Below are positions 39,749 to 47,765 of a stretch of DNA of 64,000 nt, piece after piece. Origin of the DNA: DATLSM01 sp963722965 (GTDB lineage: Bacteria > Actinomycetota > Thermoleophilia > Solirubrobacterales > 70-9); contig CAVROX010000011.1 in assembly GCA_963722965.1 (NCBI GenBank), positions 62,001-126,000 of the forward strand, read 5' to 3'. Both the position numbers and the translations under genes were made by a program. The notes beneath the pieces are model-generated. The model did not search any database. It worked only from the letters and a program-made list of their open reading frames with translations, and was not told the origin of the DNA. Numbering within the stretch: the first letter of the stretch is position 1; each line of letters begins with the position of its first letter.

Positions 39749-40836
39749 GCTGGCTGGTCGTCCTCTTCGGTTTCTGCCTACTGATCATCGTCCACGAGGG
39801 AGGCCACTACCTCGCAGCCAAGGCGACCGGCATGCGGGTCGAGCGCTTCTTCCTCTTCTTTGGGCCGACGATCTGGTCGTTTAGGCGCGGTGAGACCGAG
39901 TACGGGATCAAATCGATTCCCCTGGGCGGCTACGTGAAGATCACCGGCATGAACCCGGAGGAAGACGTTCCCCCCGAGCACGAGGACCGCTGCTATTACC
40001 GCCAGCCGGTCTGGAAGCGGATCCTCGTCGTCGCCGCGGGGCCCGCAGTCAACATCCTCCTGGCCCTGGTGATTTTCTTTGTCCTCGCCCTGACCAGCGC
40101 TGTCACTTACACCGAAACGATTCACGAAGTGATCCCGGGGAGCCCGGCCGCCCGCGCGTTGAAGCCAGGGGACAGGATCATCGCGGTGGACGGAAAGCGT
40201 TACCCCCGGCTAAGCAGCCAAGCGCGCGTTGAACGATTCCGCACCGAGATCGAGTCCCACAAGTGCGCCGGCGAACAGCGCCAGGGATGCCTGGCCGCCA
40301 CCCCGGTGAAGTTCACCGTGATGCGCGATCGTCGCTTGCTGAACCTCTCCGTGAGGCCCCACTATGAGGCGGTGGAAGGCCACGTGATCGTCGGCGTCTC
40401 CTTCGAAGACAAGCCGACCTCACTGGGCTTTGGCAAGGCGATCGACACCGCCACTGGCACGGCCTGGAAAATCGCCTCCGGGACGCTGCACGTCTTTAGC
40501 CACTTGTTTGAATCCCAGCAGCGAAAGCAGGTCTCGGGCATCGTCGGCATGAGCGATGTTGCCCATGAAACGGTCGAACACAGCGCCGACCAATCGTTGA
40601 TCCTGCTGGCCTTGGTCAGCCTTTCGCTTGGTCTGATCAACCTGTTGCCGATCCTGCCGCTCGATGGTGGTCACATCCTCTGGGCGCTGATCGAGAAACT
40701 GCGCGGCAAGCCAGCCTCGCTGCAAGTGATCGAGCGAGCGACTGTGATCGGGTTCGCGCTGGTCGCGGTGCTGATGTTCATCGGGCTCTCCAACGACATC
40801 GGCCGCATCACCGGGCAGGGCTTTAACGTTCGATAA
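39745..40836 (+). CDS. rseP: Site-2 intramembrane zinc protease (RseP/Rip1 family)
   Basis: The 363-residue protease has the zinc site HEGGH at about residue 17 in the first membrane helix and the third zinc ligand in PILPLDGGHILWAL near the C terminus. One PDZ domain (about 125-215) includes IHEVIPGSPAARALKPGDRII. Such proteases cleave membrane-bound regulators such as anti-sigma factors. The PDZ region carries two Cys (HKCAGEQRQGCLA) that could form a disulfide outside the cell. The start overlaps dxr. Confidence 0.93.
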   Translation: MSWLVVLFGFCLLIIVHEGGHYLAAKATGMRVERFFLFFGPTIWSFRRGETEYGIKSIPLGGYVKITGMNPEEDVPPEHEDRCYYRQPVWKRILVVAAGPAVNILLALVIFFVLALTSAVTYTETIHEVIPGSPAARALKPGDRIIAVDGKRYPRLSSQARVERFRTEIESHKCAGEQRQGCLAATPVKFTVMRDRRLLNLSVRPHYEAVEGHVIVGVSFEDKPTSLGFGKAIDTATGTAWKIASGTLHVFSHLFESQQRKQVSGIVGMSDVAHETVEHSADQSLILLALVSLSLGLINLLPILPLDGGHILWALIEKLRGKPASLQVIERATVIGFALVAVLMFIGLSNDIGRITGQGFNVR

Positions 40837-40859
40837 CCGGACCCGCCGCCCGGCCCGGA

Positions 40860-40865
40860 TACCCT
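40860..40865 (+). promoter_or_regulatory. -10 element of ispG (leaderless type)
   Basis: TACCCT ends six bases before ATG 40872. No ribosome site is seen in the 35-base gap after rseP. Confidence 0.55.
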
Positions 40866-40871
40866 TCAGTC

Positions 40872-42125
40872 ATGGCCTCCAAGCGCCAAATCTTTGTCGG
40901 CGGCGTACCGATCGGTGGCGGCGCCCCGGTCGTTGTGCAGACGATGACCAAGACCGAGACCGCCAACCTGGCGGCGACGATGGAGCAGGTTCGCAAGGTC
41001 GCCGACGCGGGCGCTGACATCGTGCGGGTGGCGGTTCCGCGCGAGAAGGACGCCGAGGCGCTGCGGACAATCGTCCGCGAGTCACCGATTCCGGTGATCG
41101 CAGACATCCACTTCAACCACACCCTGGCGCTCAAGGCGATCGCCGCCGGGGCCCACTGCATCCGGCTCAACCCCGGCAACATCGGCGGCCGCGAGAAAGT
41201 CGCAGAGGTGGCGGCGAAAGCCACCGCTGCCGGGGTGCCGATGCGAATCGGCGTTAACTCCGGATCGCTGCCCAAACACCTGCACGGGCTGGAGCGCGAA
41301 GCCCCGGTCGAGGCACTCGTTACCGCCGCGGTCGAGTTCGTCGAGCTGATGGAGGGGCTTGACTTTGCGGACTTCAAGGTCTCGATCAAGTCGACCAACG
41401 TGCCGAACACGATCGCCGCCAACCGCATGCTCGCCGCGAAGATCCCCTACCCGCTGCACCTGGGGATCACCGAGGCCGGGACGAAGTGGTCGGGCTCGCT
41501 GAAATCCGCGGTCGGGCTGGGCGCCCTGCTCGCCGACGGGATTGGCGACACGATCCGGATCAGCCTCTCGACCTTCCACGCCGAGGAGGAGGTGAAGGTG
41601 GCTTGGGAGATCCTCAAGGCGTTGCAGCTGCGCGAGCGCGGCCCCGTGCTGATTGCCTGTCCGACTTGCGGTCGGCTTCAGTTCGACATGGACTCGGTGG
41701 TGGCCGAGATCGAGCAGCGGCTGGAGGCCTACCCCGAGCCGGTCGAGGTGGCGGTGCTCGGTTGTGCCGTGAACGGGATCGGCGAGGCAAGCCACGCCGA
41801 CTTCGGCATCACCGGTGCCAAGGACGAGGGCCTGATTTTTGCCCACGGCAAGCCGCTGCGGAAGGTCCCGCAGGCGACGCTGGTCGACGCTTTGTTCGAG
41901 GAGATCGACCGATCCTTGGAGCGGGGCCGGGTTGAGGTCGACGAGGCCAAGGCAGGCGAGGGGGCCGCCTGGCTGGCGAAGATCGAGGAGGACAACGCCG
42001 GCGACCTGACACCCGAGAGGATCGCCCAGCTGGAGCACGAGGCAGCCGCAGGCGGCGAGTCTGACCGGGTTCTGCTCGACGAGGAGGCCTCGCCGACAGC
42101 CGGACGCAGGTTCACCCGGGCCTGA
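40872..42125 (+). CDS. ispG: 4-hydroxy-3-methylbut-2-en-1-yl diphosphate synthase (IspG/GcpE)
   Basis: IspG converts MEcPP to HMBPP using a 4Fe-4S cluster. The 417 residues have VQTMTKTETANLAAT, DIHFNHTLALKAI, RLNPGNIGG and LGITEAGTKWSGSLKSAVGLG. The cluster ligands lie in CPTCGRLQFD and the later GCAVNGIGEASHADFGI, which also supplies the Glu ligand. About 40 extra residues follow the core and are acidic and Ala-rich. The gene follows rseP, in a dxr-rseP-ispG order also seen in other actinobacteria. Confidence 0.95.
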   Translation: MASKRQIFVGGVPIGGGAPVVVQTMTKTETANLAATMEQVRKVADAGADIVRVAVPREKDAEALRTIVRESPIPVIADIHFNHTLALKAIAAGAHCIRLNPGNIGGREKVAEVAAKATAAGVPMRIGVNSGSLPKHLHGLEREAPVEALVTAAVEFVELMEGLDFADFKVSIKSTNVPNTIAANRMLAAKIPYPLHLGITEAGTKWSGSLKSAVGLGALLADGIGDTIRISLSTFHAEEEVKVAWEILKALQLRERGPVLIACPTCGRLQFDMDSVVAEIEQRLEAYPEPVEVAVLGCAVNGIGEASHADFGITGAKDEGLIFAHGKPLRKVPQATLVDALFEEIDRSLERGRVEVDEAKAGEGAAWLAKIEEDNAGDLTPERIAQLEHEAAAGGESDRVLLDEEASPTAGRRFTRA

Positions 42126-42131
42126 GCCGGA

Positions 42132-42137
42132 TAGGTT
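42132..42137 (+). promoter_or_regulatory. -10 element of proS (leaderless type)
   Basis: TAGGTT ends six bases before GTG 42144, in an 18-base gap after ispG. Confidence 0.5.
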
Positions 42138-42143
42138 TCAGCG

Positions 42144-43403
42144 GTGACGCGCTTCAGCGAGACGTTGCTGCCCACTCTCAGGGAGCCGCCCGCCGATGCG
42201 GAGTCCCTCTCGCACAAGCTGATGGTTCGAGCCGGTCTGGTTCGCCAGCTCGGGGCCGGCCTTTGGACCTACCTGCCGGCCGGGTGGCGGGTGCTGCGCA
42301 AGGTGGAGGAAATAATCCGCGAGGAGATGGAGATGATCGGCTGTCAGGAGATGCTGATGCCAGTTCTCCAGCCGGCCGATATCTGGGAGGCGACTGGCCG
42401 CTACGGGATCGAGGAGATGTTCAAGCTCTCCGATCGCAAGGGTTCACCGCTGGTGCTGGCGATGACCCACGAGGAGTGCATCACCCATCACGTCGGGCGG
42501 GAGGTTCAGTCCTATCGCGACCTGCCCCTGATGCTCTTCCACATCCAGATCAAGGAGCGCGACGAGCCCAGACCCCGAGCGGGGGTGTTGCGGACCCGCG
42601 AGTTCACGATGAAGGATGCCTACTCCTTTGACCGCGACCTCGCTGGCCTGGAGCGCTCATATGAGAGCCAGACCGAGGCCTACGCGCGGATCTTCGACCG
42701 TTGCGGGTTGAACTGGTACCGGGTCCAGTCCGACGTCGGGATGATGGGCGGTTCGGGCGCCGATGAGTACATGGCACCCTGCGTGGCCGGCGAGGACGAG
42801 ATCGCCCTGGCCCCCGGCTTCGCCGCCAACCTCGCGGTGACCGAGCTGCGCGCCGGGGACCCCGGCCCCAGCGGCGGCGAGGTCGAAGTGGTGCCGGCGA
42901 TCGAGATCGGCAACATCTTCAAGCTCGGTACCCGCTACTCCGAGCCGCTGGGCGCCACCTTCCTCGACGAGGACGGGGTGCAACGGCCGATCGTGATGGG
43001 CAGCTACGGGATTGGCCCGGCCCGGGTCCTTGCCGCGGCAATCGAGCAGGGCGCCGATCAGCGCGGCATCATCTGGCCGGCTTCGATCGCTCCCTGGCGG
43101 ATCCACCTTCTCTCCCTCGCCAGCGCCGGCGAGCCCGAGCGCGAGGCGGCCGATCGCCTCTACGCGCAGCTGCGGGCGGCACTTGGGGATGAGGTGCTCT
43201 ACGACGACCGCGACGCCGGGGCGGGAGAAAAGCTGACCGATGCAGAGCTGCTCGGCTGCCCACTGCGATTGGTGGTAGGACGTCGCGGCCTCGCCGAGGG
43301 CCTGATCGAGGCCACGGAGCGCGCCAGGGGCACCGAGCACAAGCTGCCCGTGGGGGATGCCGCCGAGCGGGCGCTCGGAATCCTCCAGGGCCTCGATGGC
43401 TGA
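42144..43403 (+). CDS. proS: Prolyl-tRNA synthetase without the INS editing domain
   Basis: The class II enzyme charges tRNA-Pro. Motif 1 lies near residue 45, motif 2 at RPRAGVLRTREFTMKDAYSF, and motif 3 at PIVMGSYGIGPARVLAAA. A C-terminal anticodon-binding domain follows (LGCPLRLVVGRRGL). Bacterial-type enzymes are usually about 570 residues, with an insertion of roughly 180 residues between motifs 2 and 3 that deacylates Ala-tRNA-Pro. Here GSGADEYMAPCVAGEDEI passes almost directly to AIEIGNIFKLGTRYSE and the protein has 419 residues, so the insertion is absent. The reading frame shows no break. Confidence 0.93.
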   Translation: MTRFSETLLPTLREPPADAESLSHKLMVRAGLVRQLGAGLWTYLPAGWRVLRKVEEIIREEMEMIGCQEMLMPVLQPADIWEATGRYGIEEMFKLSDRKGSPLVLAMTHEECITHHVGREVQSYRDLPLMLFHIQIKERDEPRPRAGVLRTREFTMKDAYSFDRDLAGLERSYESQTEAYARIFDRCGLNWYRVQSDVGMMGGSGADEYMAPCVAGEDEIALAPGFAANLAVTELRAGDPGPSGGEVEVVPAIEIGNIFKLGTRYSEPLGATFLDEDGVQRPIVMGSYGIGPARVLAAAIEQGADQRGIIWPASIAPWRIHLLSLASAGEPEREAADRLYAQLRAALGDEVLYDDRDAGAGEKLTDAELLGCPLRLVVGRRGLAEGLIEATERARGTEHKLPVGDAAERALGILQGLDG

Positions 43404-44052
43404 AGCCGCACCGTTTGGCCGCGGCCGCCTGCGCCGCCTCTTCGGGCTTGACCGCAGCGGCGCCAAACCTCGCCCGACCCGCAGCGGTGAGCCGCTGCGT
43501 CCCTGGACGGTCCCGAATATGGTCGGCTACGCGCGGCTCGCGGCCCTGCCGCTCTTCCTCTATCTGGCCTTCGAATCCGGCGATGGACGCAGCGCCTCGG
43601 CGGCGATCGTATTTTGGCTGATCGCCGCCGGTGATTACCTCGACGGCTTCCTCGCCCGCGTCACCGGCCAGTACAGCCGGATGGGGGCGCTGCTTGACCC
43701 ATTGGTCGACCGCCTCACCATCCTCTGCGGCGTCGCCGTCTGCTGGCACTTCGAGCTGCTGCCACGCTGGGCGCTGGCACTCCTCGCCATGCGCGAGGTG
43801 GTGATGCTCGCCCTCGCCCGGTACGGCCTGCGCCACGGCGTCGACATCGAGGTCAACTGGCCCGGGCGGATCTCGGTCTTCCCGATCATGGGGGGGATCT
43901 TCTTTGCGATGGTGATTTCCGGCTGGATACCGGCGGCGCTTCTGATCGGCGGTTTGGTTCTCGCGATCGCCGCCACCGTCCTCTATGCGCGAACCGGGCT
44001 ACGCGCGGTACGCAGGGCGCACGATCTGCAAGCAAAACCGCGCTCCCCATAA
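43396..44052 (+). CDS. pgsA: CDP-alcohol phosphatidyltransferase (PgsA-like)
   Basis: The 218-residue membrane enzyme has the family signature in GDYLDGFLARVTGQYSRMGALLD followed by PLVDR, with all the metal-binding Asp residues. It has about five hydrophobic helices. It moves a phosphatidyl group from CDP-diacylglycerol, made by the nearby CdsA, to an alcohol such as glycerol 3-phosphate. The exact acceptor (glycerol phosphate, inositol phosphate or cardiolipin partner) is not certain. ATG 43396 overlaps the proS stop by eight bases. Confidence 0.82.
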   Translation: MAEAAPFGRGRLRRLFGLDRSGAKPRPTRSGEPLRPWTVPNMVGYARLAALPLFLYLAFESGDGRSASAAIVFWLIAAGDYLDGFLARVTGQYSRMGALLDPLVDRLTILCGVAVCWHFELLPRWALALLAMREVVMLALARYGLRHGVDIEVNWPGRISVFPIMGGIFFAMVISGWIPAALLIGGLVLAIAATVLYARTGLRAVRRAHDLQAKPRSP

Positions 44053-44067
44053 ACCTTCAACCTTCAC

Positions 44068-44097
44068 TTGAACCTTGGACCGGGCTCGACCTATAAT
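44068..44097 (+). promoter_or_regulatory. Promoter of the rsiG-FHA-merR group
   Basis: TTGAAC (44068-44073), an 18-base spacer and a perfect TATAAT (44092-44097) make the best housekeeping-type promoter I saw in the window. The leader is about 40 bases, with AAGGAGC as ribosome site at 44134-44140. Confidence 0.7.
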
Positions 44098-44143
44098 TGG
44101 TGCAGCGGCCACCGGAGGCGATGCCTCCCGATCAAGGAGCGAA

Positions 44144-44413
44144 ATGGAGGACACCTTTCCCGACCTGGGCTCACTCTCCGACAAGGAACTAAAGGAGCTG
44201 ATCAACAAACTCACCGAGGAGGAGAACGAGATCTCCTACAAGCGACGCGTCCTGCACGGGAAGATCGACATCCTCCGCGCCGAGCTCGTCAACCGGCTGC
44301 GCGAGAAGCGCGAGCGCGGCGACACGCTGTTTTCCGGCGACGACGTGAAGCAGCTCACCGAAATTCTCGCCGGCAAGGCGCAGCCCGCTCCGGAGGACGA
44401 GCCGGCCGCCTGA
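44144..44413 (+). CDS. rsiG: RsiG-like small helical protein with a c-di-GMP-type motif
   Basis: The 89-residue protein is almost wholly helical. Residues 25-40 read EENEISYKRRVLHGKID, which fits the RsiG signature E-x3-S-x2-R-x3-Q-x3-D except that His replaces Gln, and is followed by ILRAELV. RsiG of Streptomyces holds the sigma factor WhiG when c-di-GMP is bound; deep-branching homologues carry a single motif and act as dimers. A single copy is seen here. The call therefore rests on one motif and general shape. ATG 44144 follows AAGGAGC by three bases, and the FHA gene follows 16 bases later. No sigma factor gene is adjacent. Confidence 0.7.
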   Translation: MEDTFPDLGSLSDKELKELINKLTEEENEISYKRRVLHGKIDILRAELVNRLREKRERGDTLFSGDDVKQLTEILAGKAQPAPEDEPAA

Positions 44414-44429
44414 GCGTCCGGAGCGCGAG

Positions 44430-44906
44430 ATGGCCGTCCACTGTCCCGAGTGCGGGTTCGTCAACCCCGAGGGCGCCAACTACTGCCAGAAGTGCGGTGC
44501 TTATCTAGGCGGTGGACCCGCCGAGGCAGGCGAGGATCCGACGACGATGACCTACACCGTCGATGAGATGGGCGAGATGCAGCCGATCGACATCGACGAG
44601 ATGGTCGAGCAGGCCGGCGCCGCGCTCGTGATCCGTTCCGGCGGGGGCCGGGCGGGGGAGAGCTTCACGATCGACGACGACCGGGTCAGCATCGGGCGCA
44701 GTCCCGACGCCGGCGTGTTCCTCGATGACGTGACCGTCTCCCGCAACCACGCGCTCTTGGTTCGCCGCCGCGACGGGCTTTACATCGACGATCTCGGCTC
44801 GCTCAACGGGACCTACGTCAACCGCCGCCGCATCGAGTCACACCGACTCGGCGACGGCGACGAGATCCAGGTTGGCAAGTACAAGCTCAGCTACCTGGAG
44901 AGATAG
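44430..44906 (+). CDS. Zinc-ribbon and FHA-domain protein (GarA-like)
   Basis: The 158-residue protein opens with a zinc ribbon (CPECGFVNPEGANYCQKCG). A Thr-rich acidic linker follows (DPTTMTYTVDEMGEM), then an FHA domain at about 70-155 with SIGRSPDAGVFLDDVTVSRNH and DLGSLNGTYVNRRRI, the phosphothreonine-binding residues. In GarA of mycobacteria the FHA domain binds either partner enzymes or its own phosphorylated N-terminal Thr. The Thr residues here could act the same way, by inference. The MerR gene that follows matches the garA-Rv1828 order of Mycobacterium. Confidence 0.85.
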   Translation: MAVHCPECGFVNPEGANYCQKCGAYLGGGPAEAGEDPTTMTYTVDEMGEMQPIDIDEMVEQAGAALVIRSGGGRAGESFTIDDDRVSIGRSPDAGVFLDDVTVSRNHALLVRRRDGLYIDDLGSLNGTYVNRRRIESHRLGDGDEIQVGKYKLSYLER

Positions 44907-44915
44907 AGGGATCCG

Positions 44916-45665
44916 ATGGCTGTATCTGAGCAGCAGGTTCGCTCCTCCCCCGGCTCGGCCAGTCGACCGCGCAAGGCGCTGACGATTGGCGCCGTCTGCA
45001 AGATCCTCCAGGGAGAGTTCGACGACGTCTCGATCTCCAAGATCCGCTACCTCGAGGACCAAAAGCTGTTGACGCCGCGCCGAACCTCTGGCGGCTATCG
45101 CCTCTACAGCCAGTCCGACGTCGAACGGCTGCGGACGATCCTGCGCCTGCAGCGCGACGAGTTCCTGCCGCTACGGGTGATCCGCCAAGAGCTGGCCGCC
45201 GGCGGCGATATCGAGCTCGGCGGGGGGGTGGATCGACGGCCCAATGCGGGAGCGGTGCGGCGGGCGATCTTGGTCAACACATCCAGCGCCTACCTTAGCC
45301 TCGATGAGGTCATGGAGGAGACCGGCGCCCGCGAGGAGCTGATCAGCGAGCTGGAGAACTACGGCATCGTCCAGCCCGAAAAACGCGATGGCAAGCCGGC
45401 CTACGACGAGACGGACCGCGAGATCATCCGCGCCGCCAACGAGCTTTCGCGGGTGGGAGTGGGGGCGCGCAACCTGCGCGTCTTCCGCTCCTCCGCTGAC
45501 CGTGAGGCCAACCTGCTGGAAGCGATACTGGGGCCCTCGCTTCGCTCCCGCAATCCCGAGCGCCGCAAGGAGGCGCTGGAGAACCTCGAAAGCCTGGCGG
45601 CGACCGTCAGCCACCTCAAGCACCTGCTGCTCGTCCGCGATCTGCGCCGCCTGGCCGGCGAGTAG
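44916..45665 (+). CDS. MerR-family regulator (FtsR/Rv1828-like)
   Basis: The 249-residue protein has a MerR winged helix at about residues 20-90 (KIRYLEDQKLLTPRRTSGGYRLYSQSDVERL). A second winged-helix-like region follows (LSLDEVMEETGAREELISELENYGIV), then a C-terminal helical segment. This double arrangement is typical of the actinobacterial FtsR group, which activates ftsZ in Corynebacterium. It begins nine bases after the FHA gene and is clearly co-transcribed. The ligand, if any, is unknown. Confidence 0.85.
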   Translation: MAVSEQQVRSSPGSASRPRKALTIGAVCKILQGEFDDVSISKIRYLEDQKLLTPRRTSGGYRLYSQSDVERLRTILRLQRDEFLPLRVIRQELAAGGDIELGGGVDRRPNAGAVRRAILVNTSSAYLSLDEVMEETGAREELISELENYGIVQPEKRDGKPAYDETDREIIRAANELSRVGVGARNLRVFRSSADREANLLEAILGPSLRSRNPERRKEALENLESLAATVSHLKHLLLVRDLRRLAGE

Positions 45666-45675
45666 CCCGCGCCCG

Positions 45676-46158
45676 ATGTCGCGAGTGGTCCGCCGCCGCA
45701 CGATCGCGGCCCCGGTCGCCGAGGTCTGGGCGCTTGTCTCTGACCCCTACAGCCTGCCTCGTTGGTGGCCGCGCACGACGCGGGTCGAGAACGTCGAGCG
45801 AAAGAGCGCCGGGCGGCGCAGCCAGTGGACCAAGGTGCTGGAGACGGCCGAGGGACGTGGGGTCCGCGCTGATTACCGCTGCCTCAGCTCAGCCGAGGGC
45901 GAGCGCTACGTCTGGGAGCAGCAGATGGTGGGGACGCCGTTCGCTCGCCACCTGCGCAGCTCCGGGGTCGAGATCCGGCTGCGTCGGGCTGAGGGAGGGA
46001 CGGAGGTCAGCCTCGCCTCCACCCAGACTCTGCGGGGCCTGTCACGGCTTGGCTCGCTGCTGATGCGCCGCGGCCAGGCGGAGATCCTCGAAGAGGCACT
46101 AGACGGCGTCGATCGGGCCCTCACGGGGGGTGAGGAATTGAATGGGACCACGGCGTGA
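45676..46158 (+). CDS. SRPBCC-family (START-like) protein
   Basis: The 160-residue protein fits the helix-grip fold of polyketide cyclase/dehydrase-like proteins: RRRTIAAPVAEVWALVSDPYSLPRWWPRTTRVE at the start, a beta sheet, and a long C-terminal helix (SRLGSLLMRRGQAEILEEALDGV). Such proteins bind hydrophobic ligands. ATG 45676 follows the merR stop by ten bases, and the stop overlaps the next gene. The ligand is unknown. Confidence 0.78.
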   Translation: MSRVVRRRTIAAPVAEVWALVSDPYSLPRWWPRTTRVENVERKSAGRRSQWTKVLETAEGRGVRADYRCLSSAEGERYVWEQQMVGTPFARHLRSSGVEIRLRRAEGGTEVSLASTQTLRGLSRLGSLLMRRGQAEILEEALDGVDRALTGGEELNGTTA

Positions 46159-47765
46159 CTCAAAGTGGTGGGGATGGGGCGATCCATCAATCCAGCCCGC
46201 AGCCCGACGCTCGCGTGCTGGCCGTCCTGCGCGAGCGAGTGGGCGAGTTGGAGCCGGCTCCACGGGCGGAGTCCATAGCCCGCTTCGAGCTTCCCCCCGC
46301 GCAGGCGCTGCCGCGAAGTGTGATCGACGCGGTCGGTGAGGAGTGCGTCTTCGCCGGCGCAGAGGACCGCCTGCGTCACGCGACGGGCCGCGGCTACGTC
46401 GACCTCCTCAGGCTGCGCAGCGGGCGACTTGAGGCGGCGCCGGACGCGGTCGTTCTCCCCGCTGACCCCGGCGCGGTAATGGGTCTGCTGAGGGCCTGCT
46501 CTGCGGCTGGGGTTGCCGTGGTGCCATTCGGTGGGGGCACCAGCGTGGTCGGCGGGGTCGAGCCGCTGCGGGGTTCACACGATCGCCTGGTCAGCCTCGA
46601 CCTGAGCCGGCTGGCGAAGGTCGAGATCGATCCGCGCTCGCTGACGGCCAATCTGGGTGCCGGCCTGCGCGGAAGGGAGGCCGAGGCTGCTCTGGGCGCG
46701 CGGGGGATGACCCTCGGGCACTTCCCGCAGTCCTATGGGTACGCGACGATCGGTGGCTTTGCAGCGACCCGTTCTGCCGGGCAGGCCTCGAGCGGCTACG
46801 GGCGCTTTGACGCCCTCGTCAGCTCGATCCGCCTGCTCACCCCGGCGGGGGAGCTGCGCACGCTGGAGACCCCCCACAGCGCCGCCGGACCGGCGCTGCG
46901 CGAGCTGATCATCGGCTCTGAGGGCGTCCTCGGTGCGATCCCTGAGGTGACGGTGAGGGTGCGCCCGGCTCCCCGGGTGCGACGCTACGAGGGTTGGATG
47001 GCCGAGAGCTTTGACGCCGGCGCGGAGATCGTGCGGGGGATGGCGCAAGGCCCGGGGCTGCCCGAGGTGATCCGCGTTTCTGATCGGGAGGAGACCGAGG
47101 GCTCGCTGGCCCTATCGGGTCCACGCGGGGTGACCGGCGCCCTCTTTGAGGGCTACCTCAGCCTGCGCCGCCGGCGCGGGGGCTGCCTGATCATCGTCGG
47201 CCTAGAGGGGGACGCCGAGTCGGTGGCCCGCCGTCGCGCCCTCGCCGCCCGCGCTCTGCGCGGCGGCGGAGCCGCCTACCTCGGCACCGCGCCCGGACGC
47301 AGCTGGGAGCACGGTCGCTACCAGGGTCCATATCTGCGCGACGCCTTGATCGACATCGGTGCATTTGTCGAGACCCTCGAGACCTCACACACCTGGGCGA
47401 AGATCGCAGAGCTGCACGCGAGCCTCGGCTCCGCCATCCGCGACTCCCTCGCCGCCCAAGGTACGCCGGGGATGGTCTTCTGTCACCTCTCCCACGCATA
47501 CGCTGACGGCGCCTCGCTGTATTTCACCTTCATCTCGCGCGCCCGCCGCGGCGCGGAGATCGAGCAGTGGCGTGCCGTCAAGCGCGCCGCCTGCGAGGTG
47601 ATCGTCGCCGCTGGGGCGACGATCACCCACCACCACGCGATCGGCCGCGACCACGCCCCCTACATGGAGGCGGAGGTGGGATCGACCGGACTCGCGGCCC
47701 TGCGCGCGGTCAAGGAACGGCTCGACCCGCAGGGGATCATGAACCCCGGAAAGCTCATTTCTTGA
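46155..47765 (+). CDS. FAD-dependent alkyldihydroxyacetonephosphate synthase-like enzyme
   Basis: The 536-residue flavoprotein has a PCMH-type FAD-binding domain (VVLPADPGAVMGLLRACSAAG, VVPFGGGTSVVGGVE, GHFPQSYGYATIGGFAATRSAGQASSGYG). The cap carries the AGPS hallmarks SHTWAKIAELH, CHLSHAYADGASLYFTF and ITHHHAIGRDH. AGPS swaps the acyl chain of acyl-DHAP for a fatty alcohol and so makes ether lipids. The His-rich motif favours AGPS over glycolate or lactate oxidases. It overlaps the SRPBCC gene by four bases and the opposing gene by 11 bases at its end. Confidence 0.82.
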   Translation: MTQSGGDGAIHQSSPQPDARVLAVLRERVGELEPAPRAESIARFELPPAQALPRSVIDAVGEECVFAGAEDRLRHATGRGYVDLLRLRSGRLEAAPDAVVLPADPGAVMGLLRACSAAGVAVVPFGGGTSVVGGVEPLRGSHDRLVSLDLSRLAKVEIDPRSLTANLGAGLRGREAEAALGARGMTLGHFPQSYGYATIGGFAATRSAGQASSGYGRFDALVSSIRLLTPAGELRTLETPHSAAGPALRELIIGSEGVLGAIPEVTVRVRPAPRVRRYEGWMAESFDAGAEIVRGMAQGPGLPEVIRVSDREETEGSLALSGPRGVTGALFEGYLSLRRRRGGCLIIVGLEGDAESVARRRALAARALRGGGAAYLGTAPGRSWEHGRYQGPYLRDALIDIGAFVETLETSHTWAKIAELHASLGSAIRDSLAAQGTPGMVFCHLSHAYADGASLYFTFISRARRGAEIEQWRAVKRAACEVIVAAGATITHHHAIGRDHAPYMEAEVGSTGLAALRAVKERLDPQGIMNPGKLIS

